In this document: positions 27,756 to 35,412 of the stretch, piece after piece
Layout of the letters: each line of letters begins with the position of its first letter
Position numbering within the stretch: the stretch's first letter is position 1
DNA from: Streptomyces rugosispiralis
GTDB taxonomy: Bacteria > Actinomycetota > Actinomycetes > Streptomycetales > Streptomycetaceae
Length of the DNA: 64,000 nucleotides
Direction: 5' to 3'
Assembly (NCBI RefSeq): GCF_024505145.1
Contig: NZ_JANIAA010000012.1
Coordinates: 1-64,000 of the forward strand
Made by a program: the position numbers and the translations under genes
Notes under the pieces: model-generated
What the model saw: only the letters and a program-made list of their open reading frames with translations
The model's database searches: none
What the model was told of the DNA's origin: nothing

Positions 27756-30113
27756 TCAATGGTCCACTTTCTCACCCGAGCCGGACGGGCCAGCGCTTTG
27801 CGATCCGGTGTCCGGCGCCGGGTCACTCGGCTGCTCGGGCACAAGGGCGTGTGCGGGGTCACACCGGTCGGTCTCCGGGGCCTCGCTGTCGTCCTCATCC
27901 TGCCCGTGCGGCTCCTCGGCGTCTTCCCCGTCCCCGCCGTCCTCACCGTTCCTGGCGGCCGCGCGCTTGCGCTGGACATAGATCCGGACACCGGCGAGGA
28001 CGAGCAGCAGCACACCACCGGCGATCACCAGGATCACGGTGGACGTGATTTCGGTGACATTCACCTCGAACATCATCTCGCCGCCGTACGGCTGCCCGTC
28101 CGGGGTGTAGAGCTGTGCCGAGACCCACACCGGGCCGTTCGCGTTGGCCGTGGTCCCGAACTTCACGGACTGGCTGTGTCCGCCCTCCACATTGACCAGC
28201 TGGGGATCGCTGACCGCCAGCCGGTTGCCCTGCTGGGAGCGCAGGACGAGCCGCAGCTCGACGCCCTGCACCAGGTTGTTCTGGACGGTCACCGGGACGG
28301 TCGCGCTGCGCCCGGAGAGGGTCATGTCCGTCTTCGGGACCAGGCGCACCTTCTTGGCGAGCCCGGAGAGGTAGGTCTGCACATCGTGCCGGAAGACGGT
28401 CGCGTTCTGCGCCTCGCTGCGCCACGAGGTCGACATCTCGCGCCTGATCGCGTTCCCGAAGGGGGTGACCACCCGGTACTTGGCGGTCAGAATCGGCTCG
28501 AAATTGTCGAGGGTCTTCTGGGTCTCCTGGATCCGGTCGAACGCCTCGGTGGGCAGTTCTCGTGCGCGCAGCGACCGAGGGTAGGAGCGGGTGCTCGGCA
28601 CCCGCTGGGTGGCGCTCGGGTCGGGCTTGGCCTTCGCGGCCTGCCCCAGGCTCAGCGGCTGCGTCCACTGCCCGGAGAGGCCCTCCAGGGCCGCCGCCAT
28701 GGCCTGTGCCTGGCTGGTGGTGGGCGTCCGCTGGGGGGCGACCACGATGCTGCGCTGCTTGTCCGGCGCCTGCAGATTGATCATCTGGCTCTGGGCCAGG
28801 AACTGCTGGATGGCGAGGGTGGAATTCTCCGCCTTGGACATGTCGCCGGTGAAGGCCGTCGAGAGCCGTGCGTCGGCGACCACCGCCGTATTGCCGCCGC
28901 CGATCTGGCGGGCCGCGGTCGGGGTGTAGGGGAGCCCGCCGGTCTCGCGCAGGCTGTCGCTGCGGGCGATCACGTTGTGGGCGCCCGCGGAGGTGGCGAC
29001 GTCCACGATCGAGGAGTCGACCGCGCCGTCGACGGGCCAGGCGAAGTCCGTGCGCGGCCGGACCCCGAGGATGGTCTCCACGGTCGTCGAGGCGAGATCG
29101 GTGGCGCCCTGGAGGTGGCTGAGGGCGCCGGTGACGTTCTTACCGCGGTGAGCGAGCGAGGCGAGGTCGGGGTCGGCGAACGGCAGCGCGACCACCTGCT
29201 TGCCGTCCACGGCCTTCTGCAGGGCGTCCAGCCATTGCTTGGCGACGGTCTGGCCGCGGCCCGCCCTGGTCCCGTTCCCGGAGGGGGTCTGGACCTCGTA
29301 CTTCTTGGTCATCGCGTCGACCGTGGCGAGCAGGTCGGGGTCGATCACCCAGGTGATGGGGAGGTTCTTCCCCAGCGCGACCATCTGCTGCAGCCGGCCG
29401 CCCGGGGCCAGCTCCTTGGCCAGGCGGTCGTCCCGGAAGATCGGGGTGCGGTCCTCGTCGTTGTCCGTGCGGGCGGTCACATGGGTGGCGGAGATCAGCG
29501 GCCACAGATAGGTGAGCTGGGACTTCTTCTGGGACGGGCCCGACTGCCAGGGCAGGAAGGTCCGCTCCATGCCCAGCACCTGCGGCCACGGCTGGTCGGA
29601 GGTGCCACCGGTGAGTGAGACGCCGAGCTGATAGACGCCGTTCTCCCCCAGGTGCAGCTGATCCACCGGTATGGAGAGGGAGAAGTCACGGCTGGTGCCG
29701 GCCGCCAGTTTGCCGATCTTCTTGGCGTATTTGCCGTCGATCTCGGTGCCGTCGAGCCCCTCCGTATAGCCGGTGCGATGGGCCGTGGTGTCGATAGCGC
29801 TGCGGCCGCTCATGGTCGGGCCGACACGGAGGCCCACCCGCGCCCCCGAGACCGTGCCCTTGGTGTCGTTGGTGACGGTGCCGCTGACGGTGAGGGTGTC
29901 GCTCTTCTGCGGCGCGGTGGGGGTCAGTGAGGTGATGGAGACATCCACCGATCGCGAGCCGGTGGCCTTGCTCTCGGCGTGGGCGGCGGGCGCCGCCGGA
30001 ATCTGTGTCAGGCCCGCGAGCATCGGCGCCGCGGCCAGCAGGGCCGCCGTGCGCCGCAACCATCGCCGGGCGCGAGCGGAAGTTGTCCCCCGGAGGTCTG
30101 CCGCATCGGCCAC
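27756..30113 (-). CDS. DUF6049 family secreted/membrane protein
   Basis: 785 residues. The N-terminal twin-Arg-containing signal-like segment (RARRWLRRTAALLAAAPMLAGLTQIPAAPAAHA) precedes a large extracytoplasmic part with Ig-like beta segments (VDVSITSLTPTAPQKSDTLTVSGTVTN). One transmembrane helix near the C-terminus (ITSTVILVIAGGVLLLVLAGVRIYV) is followed by an acidic cytoplasmic tail. The orthologue always precedes murJ in actinobacteria, including Mycobacterium, so a role in cell-wall assembly is likely, but no activity is known. GTG start, with AAGGGACG upstream. Confidence 0.85.
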   Translation of the reverse strand: MADAADLRGTTSARARRWLRRTAALLAAAPMLAGLTQIPAAPAAHAESKATGSRSVDVSITSLTPTAPQKSDTLTVSGTVTNDTKGTVSGARVGLRVGPTMSGRSAIDTTAHRTGYTEGLDGTEIDGKYAKKIGKLAAGTSRDFSLSIPVDQLHLGENGVYQLGVSLTGGTSDQPWPQVLGMERTFLPWQSGPSQKKSQLTYLWPLISATHVTARTDNDEDRTPIFRDDRLAKELAPGGRLQQMVALGKNLPITWVIDPDLLATVDAMTKKYEVQTPSGNGTRAGRGQTVAKQWLDALQKAVDGKQVVALPFADPDLASLAHRGKNVTGALSHLQGATDLASTTVETILGVRPRTDFAWPVDGAVDSSIVDVATSAGAHNVIARSDSLRETGGLPYTPTAARQIGGGNTAVVADARLSTAFTGDMSKAENSTLAIQQFLAQSQMINLQAPDKQRSIVVAPQRTPTTSQAQAMAAALEGLSGQWTQPLSLGQAAKAKPDPSATQRVPSTRSYPRSLRARELPTEAFDRIQETQKTLDNFEPILTAKYRVVTPFGNAIRREMSTSWRSEAQNATVFRHDVQTYLSGLAKKVRLVPKTDMTLSGRSATVPVTVQNNLVQGVELRLVLRSQQGNRLAVSDPQLVNVEGGHSQSVKFGTTANANGPVWVSAQLYTPDGQPYGGEMMFEVNVTEITSTVILVIAGGVLLLVLAGVRIYVQRKRAAARNGEDGGDGEDAEEPHGQDEDDSEAPETDRCDPAHALVPEQPSDPAPDTGSQSAGPSGSGEKVDH

Positions 30114-30205
30114 GCGCTCGCCCGTCCCTTGTCGTCAGTAGGTCGTCAGTGGTCGTCGCATTGTGCGTCCACGAAATGGTAACGATGCCCGCTGTGACGA
30201 AGTGC

Positions 30206-30221
30206 TGTGGACGGCTCCACA
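30206..30221. promoter_or_regulatory. Inverted pair of DnaA-box-like sequences
   Basis: TGTGGACGG (30206-30214) and GGCTCCACA (30213-30221) overlap head to head in the 180-base divergent gap between DUF6049 and cca. They may be a weak DnaA site or simply a dyad used by another regulator. Confidence 0.35.
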
Positions 30222-30293
30222 AGATCGTTACGCAGTGGTGGCCCCATCGGGGGTGGACTCTCGGGGGCGCACGGCCACGTACCCTGTTCTGTT

Positions 30294-31784
30294 GTGCCGA
30301 ACGCCAACAATGACAGCCGATCCCCGCAGTCGACCAATGAGCTCAGCCAGGTGCAGCGCCGCGCCGTGGGCGAACTCCTGCGGGTCTCTCCCGTTGCCGA
30401 CGATCTTGCCCGCCGGTTCCAGCAGGCCGGTTTCCGGCTGGCCCTGGTCGGCGGCTCGGTACGGGACGCGCTGCTCGGCCGGCTCGGTAACGATCTGGAT
30501 TTCACGACGGACGCGCGGCCGGACGAGGTACTGAAGATCGTACGGCCCTGGGCTGACGCGGTCTGGGACGTCGGCATCGCCTTCGGTACCGTCGGCTGCC
30601 GCAAGGGCATGTCGCCCGGAAACGGGTCGGAGCAGAGCTTCCAGATCGAAATCACGACTTATCGTTCAGAAGCCTATGACCGGACATCTCGGAAGCCCGA
30701 GGTGTCGTACGGCGACTCCATCGAGGAGGACCTGGTCCGTCGGGACTTCACGGTCAACGCGATGGCGGTGGCGCTTCCGCAGAAGGAGTTCATCGACCCG
30801 CACCACGGTCTGGAGGACCTCGCCGCCCGGGTGCTGCGTACTCCGGGGACGCCCGAGGAGTCCTTCTCCGACGATCCGCTGCGGATGATGCGTGCCGCGC
30901 GCTTCGCGGCGCAGCTGGACTTCGAGGTGGCCCCCGAGGTGGTCGCCGCGATGACGGCGATGGCCGAGCGCATCGACATCGTCTCGGCGGAGCGGGTGCG
31001 TGATGAGCTCAACAAGCTCATCCTGGCCGATCACCCCCGCAAGGGGCTGCGGCTGATGGTGGAGACCGGGCTCGCCGACCGGATTCTGCCGGAGCTTCCG
31101 GCGCTACGCCTGGAGCGCGATGAGCACCACCGCCACAAGGATGTCTACGAGCACTCGCTGACGGTGCTGGACCAGGCCATGGATCTGGAGACCGAGGGAC
31201 CCGATCTGACGCTGCGGCTGGCCGCGCTGCTGCATGACATCGGCAAGCCCAAGACGCGCCGCTTCGAGAAGGACGGCCGGGTCTCCTTCCATCACCACGA
31301 GGTGGTGGGGGCGAAGATGACCAAGTACCGGATGACGAGGCTCAAGTACTCCAATGAGCTGATCAAGGATGTCTCCCGCCTGGTCGAGCTGCATCTGCGC
31401 TTCCACGGCTATGGCACGGGGGAATGGACCGACTCCGCGGTCCGCCGCTATGTCCGTGACGCCGGACCGCTGCTGGACCGGCTGCACAAGCTGACCCGCT
31501 CGGACTGCACCACGCGCAATCGCCGGAAGGCGATGGCGCTCTCGCGGGCGTACGACGGCCTCGAGGGACGCATCGCCCTGCTGCAGGAGCAGGAAGAACT
31601 GGATGCGATCCGCCCGGATCTGGATGGCAACGAGATCATGAAGATCCTCGGCATCCCCCCGGGGCCGCAGGTCGGCAAGGCGTACAAGCATCTGCTGGAG
31701 CTGCGGCTGGAGCACGGCCCCATGGAGCGGGACACCGCGATCGCCGCGCTCCAGGAGTGGTGGGAAGGTCAGTCGGAGGGCTGA
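30294..31784 (+). CDS. cca: CCA tRNA nucleotidyltransferase
   Basis: 496 residues. Adds or repairs the CCA end of tRNAs, which fits the missing CCA in the tRNA-Ile gene here. The nucleotidyltransferase core is LVGGSVRDALLGRLGNDLDFTTDARP with catalytic DLD-type acidic residues. The helical region LRMMRAARFAAQLDFE follows. An HD domain is present (HHRHKDVYEHSLTVLDQAMD ... LAALLHDIGKP), suggesting phosphohydrolase activity as well. I chose the GTG at 30294 (PNANNDSRSPQS); no clear ribosome site precedes it, so the mRNA may be leaderless. It is divergent from DUF6049. Confidence 0.93.
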   Translation: MPNANNDSRSPQSTNELSQVQRRAVGELLRVSPVADDLARRFQQAGFRLALVGGSVRDALLGRLGNDLDFTTDARPDEVLKIVRPWADAVWDVGIAFGTVGCRKGMSPGNGSEQSFQIEITTYRSEAYDRTSRKPEVSYGDSIEEDLVRRDFTVNAMAVALPQKEFIDPHHGLEDLAARVLRTPGTPEESFSDDPLRMMRAARFAAQLDFEVAPEVVAAMTAMAERIDIVSAERVRDELNKLILADHPRKGLRLMVETGLADRILPELPALRLERDEHHRHKDVYEHSLTVLDQAMDLETEGPDLTLRLAALLHDIGKPKTRRFEKDGRVSFHHHEVVGAKMTKYRMTRLKYSNELIKDVSRLVELHLRFHGYGTGEWTDSAVRRYVRDAGPLLDRLHKLTRSDCTTRNRRKAMALSRAYDGLEGRIALLQEQEELDAIRPDLDGNEIMKILGIPPGPQVGKAYKHLLELRLEHGPMERDTAIAALQEWWEGQSEG

Positions 31785-31789
31785 GCCCC

Positions 31790-33127
31790 TCACGTTTCAC
31801 GTGAAACATCGACCCGCTTGGCGCTCCGCCGGTCATGTTTCACGTGAAACCTCACCAGCAACGCGGTGGCCGCGTAGAGCAGCGCCACACAGATCAGCAG
31901 CGCGGCCGATCGGCCGTCCGGTGGCAGTATCACCGCGGCGACCGCCGCGGCTCCCACGAAGGCGACATTGAACAGCACGTCGTAGAGGGAGAAGATCCGC
32001 CCGCGGAAGTCATCGGCGATGGTGGACTGCACCACGGTGTCGGTGGCGATCTTCGCTCCCTGGGTGGTCAGCCCGAGGATGAACGCGGCGATCAGCATGG
32101 GAGCGGGCTCGAAGGGCAGTCCCAGCCCCGGTTCCAGGAGGGCCGCGCTCCCCGCGCACACCATCACCCAGGAGAGCCGGCCGTCCGGCCGGGAGGGCGT
32201 ACGGGCCGCGAGCCGGGCCACCGCCCACGGTGTGATCACCGCCGCTACGAAGAAGCCCGCGCCCGAGACGCCGACAGCCAGCCCCAGAAGCGCGAGCCCC
32301 TGGGACTCGGTGTCGGCCCATGCGTAGCGGCAGAGCATCAGCACCGTCACCGTGAGCGCGCCGTAGCAGAAGCGCATCAGCGTCATCGCGGTCAGCGCCA
32401 CGGTGGGGTCCCGGCGCTCCAGCAGATGGCGTACGCCCGCGACCAGGCCCCGCGCGGTGCTCATCAGCGCCGCGGAGAGGCGGGGCTGAAGGGCCGCGGG
32501 ATCCGGCCCCAGCAGGCCCGGCGCCATCAACAGGGCCGTGAGCCCGGCGATGAGATAGAGCGCGGCGCCCACCAGGACGACCAGCGCGTCCGAGGAAGTG
32601 CCTCCCGGGCCCGACAGCCGGACGATGAAGGCGAGGGTGCCTCCGGCAGTGGCGGCGAGCGTTCCGGCCGTGGGTGAGAGGGAGTTGGCCATGACCAGAC
32701 GTTCCTGGCTGTCCACGACCCGGGGCAGAGCGGCCGAAAGGCCGGCCAGTACGAAGCGGTTGACGGCCGTCACCGACAGGGCCGAGACATAGAAGAGCCA
32801 CTCCGGCACCTGGCCCAGGACCAGTACGGCGGTTCCGGCGGCCAGCCCCGAGCGCAGCAGATTGCCGTAGAGCAGCACCTGCCGCCGGCGCCAGCGGTCC
32901 AGCAGTACCCCGGCTAAGGGGCCGAGCAGGGAGTAGGGGAGCAGCAGAACGGCCATGGCGGAGGCGATGGCCGTGGCGGAGGTCTCCTTCTCCGGGGAGA
33001 AGACCACATAGGTGGCGAGCGCCACCTGGTAGACGCCGTCGGCCGACTGGGACAGCAGCCGGATGGCCAGGAGGCGGCGGAAGTCCCGCAGTTGCAGCAG
33101 TACGCGGAGATCACGCACAACAGGCAT
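31790..33127 (-). CDS. MFS transporter ending in parS-encoded residues
   Basis: 445 residues. About 12 transmembrane helices, beginning LRDFRRLLAIRLLSQSADGVYQVALATYVVF, with the loop motif LLDRWRRRQVLLYGNLLRSG after helix 2. Substrate unknown. The last 23 residues include F-H-V-K and, as the final five residues, V-S-R-E-T, encoded by two parS palindromes. The ATG at 33127 (PVVRDLRVLLQL) is preferred over an upstream GTG/ATG because membrane sequence begins just after. The stop is five bases from the converging cca stop. Confidence 0.88.
   Translation of the reverse strand: MPVVRDLRVLLQLRDFRRLLAIRLLSQSADGVYQVALATYVVFSPEKETSATAIASAMAVLLLPYSLLGPLAGVLLDRWRRRQVLLYGNLLRSGLAAGTAVLVLGQVPEWLFYVSALSVTAVNRFVLAGLSAALPRVVDSQERLVMANSLSPTAGTLAATAGGTLAFIVRLSGPGGTSSDALVVLVGAALYLIAGLTALLMAPGLLGPDPAALQPRLSAALMSTARGLVAGVRHLLERRDPTVALTAMTLMRFCYGALTVTVLMLCRYAWADTESQGLALLGLAVGVSGAGFFVAAVITPWAVARLAARTPSRPDGRLSWVMVCAGSAALLEPGLGLPFEPAPMLIAAFILGLTTQGAKIATDTVVQSTIADDFRGRIFSLYDVLFNVAFVGAAAVAAVILPPDGRSAALLICVALLYAATALLVRFHVKHDRRSAKRVDVSRET
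31794..31807. promoter_or_regulatory. parS: parS site (perfect), last codons of the MFS gene
   Basis: GTTTCACGTGAAAC, with the next base, encodes V-S-R-E-T immediately before the TGA stop of the minus-strand transporter gene. Confidence 0.97.
31837..31850. promoter_or_regulatory. parS: parS site (perfect), near the 3' end of the MFS gene
   Basis: Second GTTTCACGTGAAAC 43 bases away. It is read in another frame, giving F-H-V-K. Confidence 0.97.
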
Positions 33128-33212
33128 GGCGTCAGCCTCACACACCACACGGGCCTCCGGGCGTATTACCCGGAGACCCGTGATCACGCGGCGAGAATCA
33201 GTGCATGGCGCT

Positions 33213-34295
33213 TCAGCGCTCGACCTCGCCCTTGATGAACTTCTCCACGCTCTCCCGCGCCTCGTTGTCGAAGTACTGCACCGGAGGCGACTTCATGAAG
33301 TACGAGGAGGCCGAGAGGATCGGGCCGCCGATGCCGCGGTCCTTGGCGATCTTCGCGGCGCGCAGCGCGTCGATGATGACACCCGCGGAGTTCGGGGAGT
33401 CCCACACCTCGAGCTTGTACTCCAGGTTCAGCGGGACGTCGCCGAACGCGCGGCCCTCCAGGCGGACATAGGCCCACTTGCGGTCGTCCAGCCAGGCCAC
33501 GAAGTCCGAGGGGCCGATGTGGACGTTGTCGGCGCCCAGGTCGCGGTCGGGGATCTGGGAGGTGACGGCCTGGGTCTTGGAGATCTTCTTGGACTCCAGG
33601 CGCTCCCGCTCGAGCATGTTCTTGAAGTCCATGTTGCCGCCGACGTTCAGCTGCATGGTGCGGTCCAGGATGACGCCCCGGTCCTCGAACAGCTTGGCCA
33701 TCACGCGGTGCGTGATGGTCGCGCCGACCTGCGACTTGATGTCGTCGCCGACGATCGGCACCCCGGCCTCGGTGAACTTGTCCGCCCACTCCTTGGTGCC
33801 GGCGATGAAGACCGGGAGCGCGTTGACGAAGGCGACCTTCGCGTCGATGGCGCACTGGGCGTAGTACTTGGCGGCGTCCTCGGAGCCGACCGGGAGGTAG
33901 CAGACCAGAACGTCGACCTGCTTGTCCTTGAGGACCTGGACGACGTCGACCGGGGTCTCGTCGGACTCGTCGATGGTCTGGCGGTAGTACTTGCCGAGTC
34001 CGTCGAGCGTGTGGCCGCGCTGGACCGTGACACCGGCCGTCGGCACGTCGCAGATCTTGATGGTGTTGTTCTCGCTGGCGCCGATGGCGTCCGCGAGGTC
34101 CAGACCGACCTTCTTCGCGTCCACGTCGAAGGCGGCCACGAACTCCACGTCCTTCACGTGGTAGTCGCCGAACTGCACGTGCATCAGACCCGGCACGCGG
34201 GTGTCCGGGTCGGCGTCCTTGTAGTACTCGACGCCCTGCACCAGCGAGGCGGCGCAGTTGCCCACACCGACGATGGCTACACGAACCGAACCCAT
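33213..34295 (-). CDS. ino1: Inositol-3-phosphate synthase
   Basis: 360 residues. NAD-dependent conversion of glucose 6-phosphate to 1D-myo-inositol 3-phosphate, the entry to mycothiol and phosphatidylinositol. The N-terminal NAD-binding motif is VAIVGVGNCAASLVQGVEYYKD. The conserved block CYLPVGSEDAAKYYAQCAI and the active-site region GATITHRVMAKLFEDRGV...MQLNVGGNMDFKNM are clear. The ATG at 34295 has GGAG upstream. It follows the padR gene by 49 bases on the same strand; the padR-ino1 pair is conserved in Mycobacterium. Confidence 0.96.
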   Translation of the reverse strand: MGSVRVAIVGVGNCAASLVQGVEYYKDADPDTRVPGLMHVQFGDYHVKDVEFVAAFDVDAKKVGLDLADAIGASENNTIKICDVPTAGVTVQRGHTLDGLGKYYRQTIDESDETPVDVVQVLKDKQVDVLVCYLPVGSEDAAKYYAQCAIDAKVAFVNALPVFIAGTKEWADKFTEAGVPIVGDDIKSQVGATITHRVMAKLFEDRGVILDRTMQLNVGGNMDFKNMLERERLESKKISKTQAVTSQIPDRDLGADNVHIGPSDFVAWLDDRKWAYVRLEGRAFGDVPLNLEYKLEVWDSPNSAGVIIDALRAAKIAKDRGIGGPILSASSYFMKSPPVQYFDNEARESVEKFIKGEVER

Positions 34296-34344
34296 TCCGG
34301 TTGCTCCCTGTGTGTACTGGACGAGGCCCCGCGGATGCCGGGCC

Positions 34345-35055
34345 TCACTTGGCGGTGTCATCGGACGGATCCGGCCGGGAACCACCCCGGTGCCGGGGCG
34401 GGCCGTCCGCATCTTCTGACTGGTCCTGCTGTGGCGGCCGGTCCTCGTCCCGCTCGGTCGTCCGGTCCTGCCCGGCGGTGCCGTCGCGTCGATCGCGCCC
34501 GGCCCGCTCGCTCTCGATCAGCTCGTTCAGCCAGCGCACCTCGCGCTCCACCGACTCCATCCCGTGTCGCTGCAGCTCGAGGGTGTAGTCGTCCAGGCGC
34601 TCGCGGGTGCGGGCCATGGCGGCGCGCATCTTGTCCAGGCGCTCCTCCAGGCGGCTGCGCCGCCCTTCCAGCACCCGCATCCGAACGTCCCGTGACGTCT
34701 GGCCGAAGAAGGCGAACCGGACGCCGAAGTGCTCGTCCTCCCAGGCGTCCGGCCCGGTGTGGGAGAGCAGTTCCTCGAACCGCTCCTTCCCCGCCGCGGT
34801 GAGCCGGTAGACGATCTTCGCCCGGCGGCCGGAGAGGGGCGCCGCGAGAGCGTCCTGGGAGGTGCTGCCGGATTCCTCGATCAACCAGCCGTTGCCGACC
34901 AGCGTCTTGAGGCAGGGATAGAGGCTGCCGTAGCTGAACGCACGGAACACCCCGAGTGAGGTGTTGAGCCGCTTCCGCAGCTCGTATCCGTGCATCGGTG
35001 ACTCGCGCAGCAGGCCGAGAACGGCGAACTCCAGGACGCCGGAGCGTCTGCTCAT
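34345..35055 (-). CDS. PadR family transcriptional regulator
   Basis: 236 residues. The winged helix reads VLEFAVLGLLRESPMHGYELRKRLNTSLGVFRAFSYGSLYPCLKTLVGNGWL, the standard PadR pattern. A long C-terminal coiled-coil region (RVLEGRRSRLEERLDKMRAAMARTRERLDDYTLELQRH) serves dimerisation. The last 45 residues are Asp/Arg/Gln-rich and disordered. The ATG at 35055 follows GGGGAGG. A perfect palindrome 41 bases upstream is a likely autoregulatory operator, so the whole padR-ino1 unit may be controlled by it. The ligand is unknown. Confidence 0.9.
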   Translation of the reverse strand: MSRRSGVLEFAVLGLLRESPMHGYELRKRLNTSLGVFRAFSYGSLYPCLKTLVGNGWLIEESGSTSQDALAAPLSGRRAKIVYRLTAAGKERFEELLSHTGPDAWEDEHFGVRFAFFGQTSRDVRMRVLEGRRSRLEERLDKMRAAMARTRERLDDYTLELQRHGMESVEREVRWLNELIESERAGRDRRDGTAGQDRTTERDEDRPPQQDQSEDADGPPRHRGGSRPDPSDDTAK

Positions 35056-35412
35056 TCCCCGCCTCCCCTCTCCTCCGGGCCCGCTATGTCGAGATGATGT
35101 ATCGACTCGATACATCCAGACGATAGATCCGTGCTGGGGACGGGACAAGAGGGACCACGGTGAACGCCGTCACATCATCAATTCGAGACACTCAATCTGA
35201 CGGTTATGGAGTGAAGGTGGCGGCTGGGCGGGTTTTGACCGTGCGTACTCTGTTCGCCATGCAGACCTATGGGAACCAAGTGACGCCGCGATGCGTCCTC
35301 GTCCCGGATGCAGTGCGTCCGGTTGCCTGGTGCGACCGGATCGCACATTGGGGGGACCGGAAGCCATCTGCCGCTTTCAGGCGATAGCGCCTGCCCGAGG
35401 AGAAGTCGTTCC
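35056..35412. other. Divergent intergenic region padR / PBP (357 bases)
   Basis: Contains the palindrome described above and presumably the promoters for padR-ino1 (minus) and the penicillin-binding protein (plus). It is more AT-rich than its surroundings (for example 35160-35220). I cannot fix -35 and -10 boxes with certainty. Confidence 0.5.
35096..35116. promoter_or_regulatory. Perfect palindrome, probable PadR operator
   Basis: GATGTATCGA (35096-35105), central C, TCGATACATC (35107-35116): a 10-bp perfect dyad. The ATGTAT/ATACAT outer halves resemble the ATGT-8N-ACAT pattern bound by many PadR proteins. It lies just upstream of padR and is AT-rich against the local background. Confidence 0.75.
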
